Source of the DNA: Aphis gossypii
Lineage: Eukaryota > Arthropoda > Insecta > Hemiptera > Aphididae
NCBI RefSeq assembly: GCF_020184175.1
Contig: NC_065531.1
Location: forward strand, 83,360,604 to 83,424,603
Direction: 5' to 3'
DNA length: 64,000 nt
Shown: piece after piece, positions 61,111 to 64,000 of the stretch
Position numbering within the stretch: position 1 is the stretch's first letter
How the letters are laid out: each line of letters opens with the position of its first letter
Program-made: the position numbers and the translations under genes
Notes under the pieces: generated by a model
Told to the model about the DNA's origin: nothing
Database searches by the model: none
Seen by the model: the letters and a program-made list of their open reading frames with translations, nothing else

Positions 61111-64000
61111 ATATGTAACGTGCGTGTACAAGCATTACGTCATAATACCGCCTTCCGACTAGTTTTTTATTTTTCTAACGATAGCGATGACATTTATCCG
61201 ACGTTAAATATCAAATGCAATAATATACCTATATAATATTATGTATAGAAAAACAGACAACGTTCTCCGTTTGTGGATTGTCTCGAATCGGAAAAAATGT
61301 AAATGTATTTGGCTTTTAGTCAGCTCACATGCTCAATAACCCTGTATATATTATACGCAATATACATAGTAATAACATTTGTTTATCGATTCGTTAATAT
61401 GCATATTATATAGAATATTATATTGCGTGAATACCGTTCCAATCCAACGAGAATCACTGTTATTCTCGTTAGTAATCCGCGAAAACGTAATAATACATTG
61501 CGTGGCTGTTGTCTTTACGTTCGAATTATACATAACAGTCAATATATACAATATATCATAATATAGCCTGTAGTCAAACGCCACTCGTAAGCGTACAGGA
61601 GGTGCTCTCGTAATGCGTATCTATATAATATTGAATATTTATGAGCGTGTACGCGAACTGTGTAATATAATATTATTATTATCCTATGTATTGATCTCTG
61701 CGGACCACGAACAGTCGAACGAGAATTATTTTATTTCTTCTCAATATCACACTATTATTATTCATTCATCACCACCCAAAACGTGTTCGAATATGATTTT
61801 AACGAACATGACGTTTAAAAAGTACCAACAATAGTTATTTTAATAATTTACTGACTCTACAACTGAACGTGAGTGTTCGTTTTTTGTTTTACTTATTACT
61901 TTTTTTTCGCCAAAAATCGTTCCTAAATTATTTATATCATTAATTTTGTTATTACTGTTGTTGTTGTTATACTACACAGTTTCCGCGTCGTGACGGTTAG
62001 GTTACACGCGCGCCGATCGAAAATCGAAATTTCTCAGATAGGGTAATCACACGTCGATCGTCTACTTTACGCTATTAAAAATATATAATCGATCAACGAT
62101 ATCAATATCACGACGTATTACTTATAACCCGAGTAGTATACGTATAAGACGTCGTCTTGAATAACTTACTAAAACCGTTCTATATAGGTAACCGACGAAA
62201 TTCGCGTTTTCGATTCCACTCGCGTCGTCTACACACTCGGGTTCGTTTTTAATTTTCTACTAACTATTTTATCGCCGTAAACGGTTCGGTAAACGAACTC
62301 AATATTCGATTCGATAAGTTACGATTTATGTACGACGTGTCGTCAGTCGGTATTTTTGGCGAATTCTTTAATGTTTTCGGGTTGGACGCCGTGATAACTT
62401 GAGTTTTTCCACTCTACGCAATTTAATACGTATAACCCATTTAATATAACGTCTATAATAATCAATACACATGGTTCTTAATTTATATGTCCATTTCAAA
62501 GTTATAACCGCCGTCGACTTAAAGTAACGAGTACGTTGTATTGACGTCAACTGGTATATTTTTCTCTAGGTACTTTTGGGAATTGATAAAAAAAAGATCA
62601 TTTTTATGACAACTAGTACGTGCCCTTAAATTTCACTAGTGCGATAGGTACTTCGCTGTAGAAATTGACGACCCGACCTGAGGTCGATTTATACACACCC
62701 TACTACAGCCGTCGTACTGAACGCGTCCTGTTAAAAAATGCTACTTATACAGATTATTCGTGAATAATAATTGAACATAATATAAATAAAATAAAATATT
62801 TTCTCGGATCATCGTTAAACATGACTGCAAAAAAAAAATGGAGGAAATTGGAACGACAAACTCCCGGTCTACATGCCTAAATGTTGAAGCTACAATTATT
62901 GTCTTAGTCTGTGATCGGTGATCACACATATATCGTATAAATTCAAATATTTAATAATGCACCCGAATTTTCGTATTCAAAATCGCTTTCTATTCCGGAC
63001 CGATTTCTTACGCTCGTAGAACTTAATACGTTTTCCGATATAAGTTTATCGTACGCGTCCGCAATGAGGAACGTTATAAATTTCACGATATTCAAACAGT
63101 TCCGGGGATAACGATTTCTCGTTCTCGAACCACACACACACACACAAACATACTCACGCACATTTAGTCGAACAAATATTATTACACTCCACTTATTTTA
63201 TTACGAGCGTATCCGTACGCGTTTTTGTCATTTTTGTATATTTTGTTTAAATGTTATATTGTAATATATATATATATTATATTAATATTAATCGCATACC
63301 CTATGTGTGTTGGGCATTTCTTTGCGAAATTTGTCGCCTACACATTGCTCAATAATGCGCGTTTATCACGCCGCTGTATGGCGATAAAGCTGTGCGGAAT
63401 TCGATATTTTCTAAAATGAAAAATAAAATGTCCAAACTTCAGGTGCGTGCCGTCAATATAACGGCTTAGTCCGGCAAAACTATACGTTGGGTAGTTTTGT
63501 GGGGCACAGCTGTTGTCGGTTTCGAAATTAATTATCAAAATCCCTGTGACGCAAACAAATGTTGTGTGTGCGCGCCTTCCTCCCCCTACCCCCCCGGTAA
63601 CATAATACTGCTGACGACTTGTCAGTGAGTTTACTCAGACAACTCCGTTTCAAAATATCGTATTATAATTCAATACCGTTTGTAATAGATGTAGGTCTAT
63701 AAAGCGTTTCCCCCGAGCGAAACAGTACTTGATCTTTCTGGTCTAAGCCGTACCGACGCTATAATATTATGTTCCTCGATTTAACTGTATATAGGTATAA
63801 TGACTATATTATACGCTTACCTACATATTTATAGAGATAAATATATGATTTATAATTGTATTAATTGTATATTTACACGATGCAATGTTGCATTTGTGTG
63901 AACGCGTGCTTTTCAATAACGATCGCTACTCAAATTCACAATCGTTAAATTATCCTTTTATTTTCACACCGGTCGACGTGTATTTTTATCGTTATGTGTA
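61111..64000. other. Downstream intergenic sequence
   Basis: No gene supported on either strand. Composition is less AT-rich than the introns between about 61980 and 62400 and between 62940 and 63130, with scattered CpG. A CA repeat lies at 63130-63146, and a C-rich patch (CTTCCTCCCCCTACCCCCCC) near 63577-63596. It could include regulatory sequence or an unseen end of a neighbouring gene. Confidence 0.5.
63130..63146 (+). repeat. (CA)n simple repeat
   Basis: About eight CA units. Confidence 0.85.

Overview
This window is nuclear DNA from an insect, most likely an aphid or a close hemipteran relative. The basis is very AT-rich non-coding sequence with frequent TACCTA/TAGGTA-type motifs, large introns, GT-AG splice sites and short non-autonomous DNA transposons. 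The organism call is inference. There is no bacterial-style operon, CRISPR array or other prokaryotic system, and I found no rRNA or tRNA.

One gene accounts for all coding sequence I can support. It lies on the + strand from 22346 to 60608, as 16 exons that join in a single consistent reading frame (2541 nt, 846 codons plus stop). The product matches the animal SRCIN1 / KIAA1217 family (p140Cap / Sickle tail; insect members carry, from memory, the name 'coiled-coil domain-containing protein AGAP005037'). Landmarks are a short helix with RIRVENMERQIANLTGLVQ, a long central coiled-coil block in seven exons, and a low-complexity proline/serine-rich C-terminal exon. The first visible exon is entered in phase 0 and has no initiator, so the 5' exons and promoter lie upstream of the window or were not found in the first 22 kb.

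Layout: 1-22345 holds no supportable coding sequence (AT-rich DNA, repeat relics, a few CpG-richer patches). 22346-40044 has three exons split by introns of 9.2 and 8.1 kb; the first of these introns carries a hAT-like MITE. 42330-49032 has the tropomodulator-like helix exon followed by five very small exons, all phase 1 at both ends, encoding a disordered linker. 49118-54059 has the coiled-coil core, with one exon bracketed by two inverted copies of the same MITE. 54060-59600 is a 5.5 kb last intron with two weak candidate alternative terminal exons and a 117-bp inverted repeat. 59601-60608 is a GC-rich last exon, followed by a 3' UTR with two AATAAA signals. 61100-64000 is non-coding as far as I can see.

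The more interesting points are the modular exon phases, the inverted MITE pair around a frame-neutral exon, an 18-nt repeat creating nested in-frame 3' splice sites at the last exon, an exact paxillin-type LD motif in the C-terminal region, and a possible C-terminal PDZ ligand.
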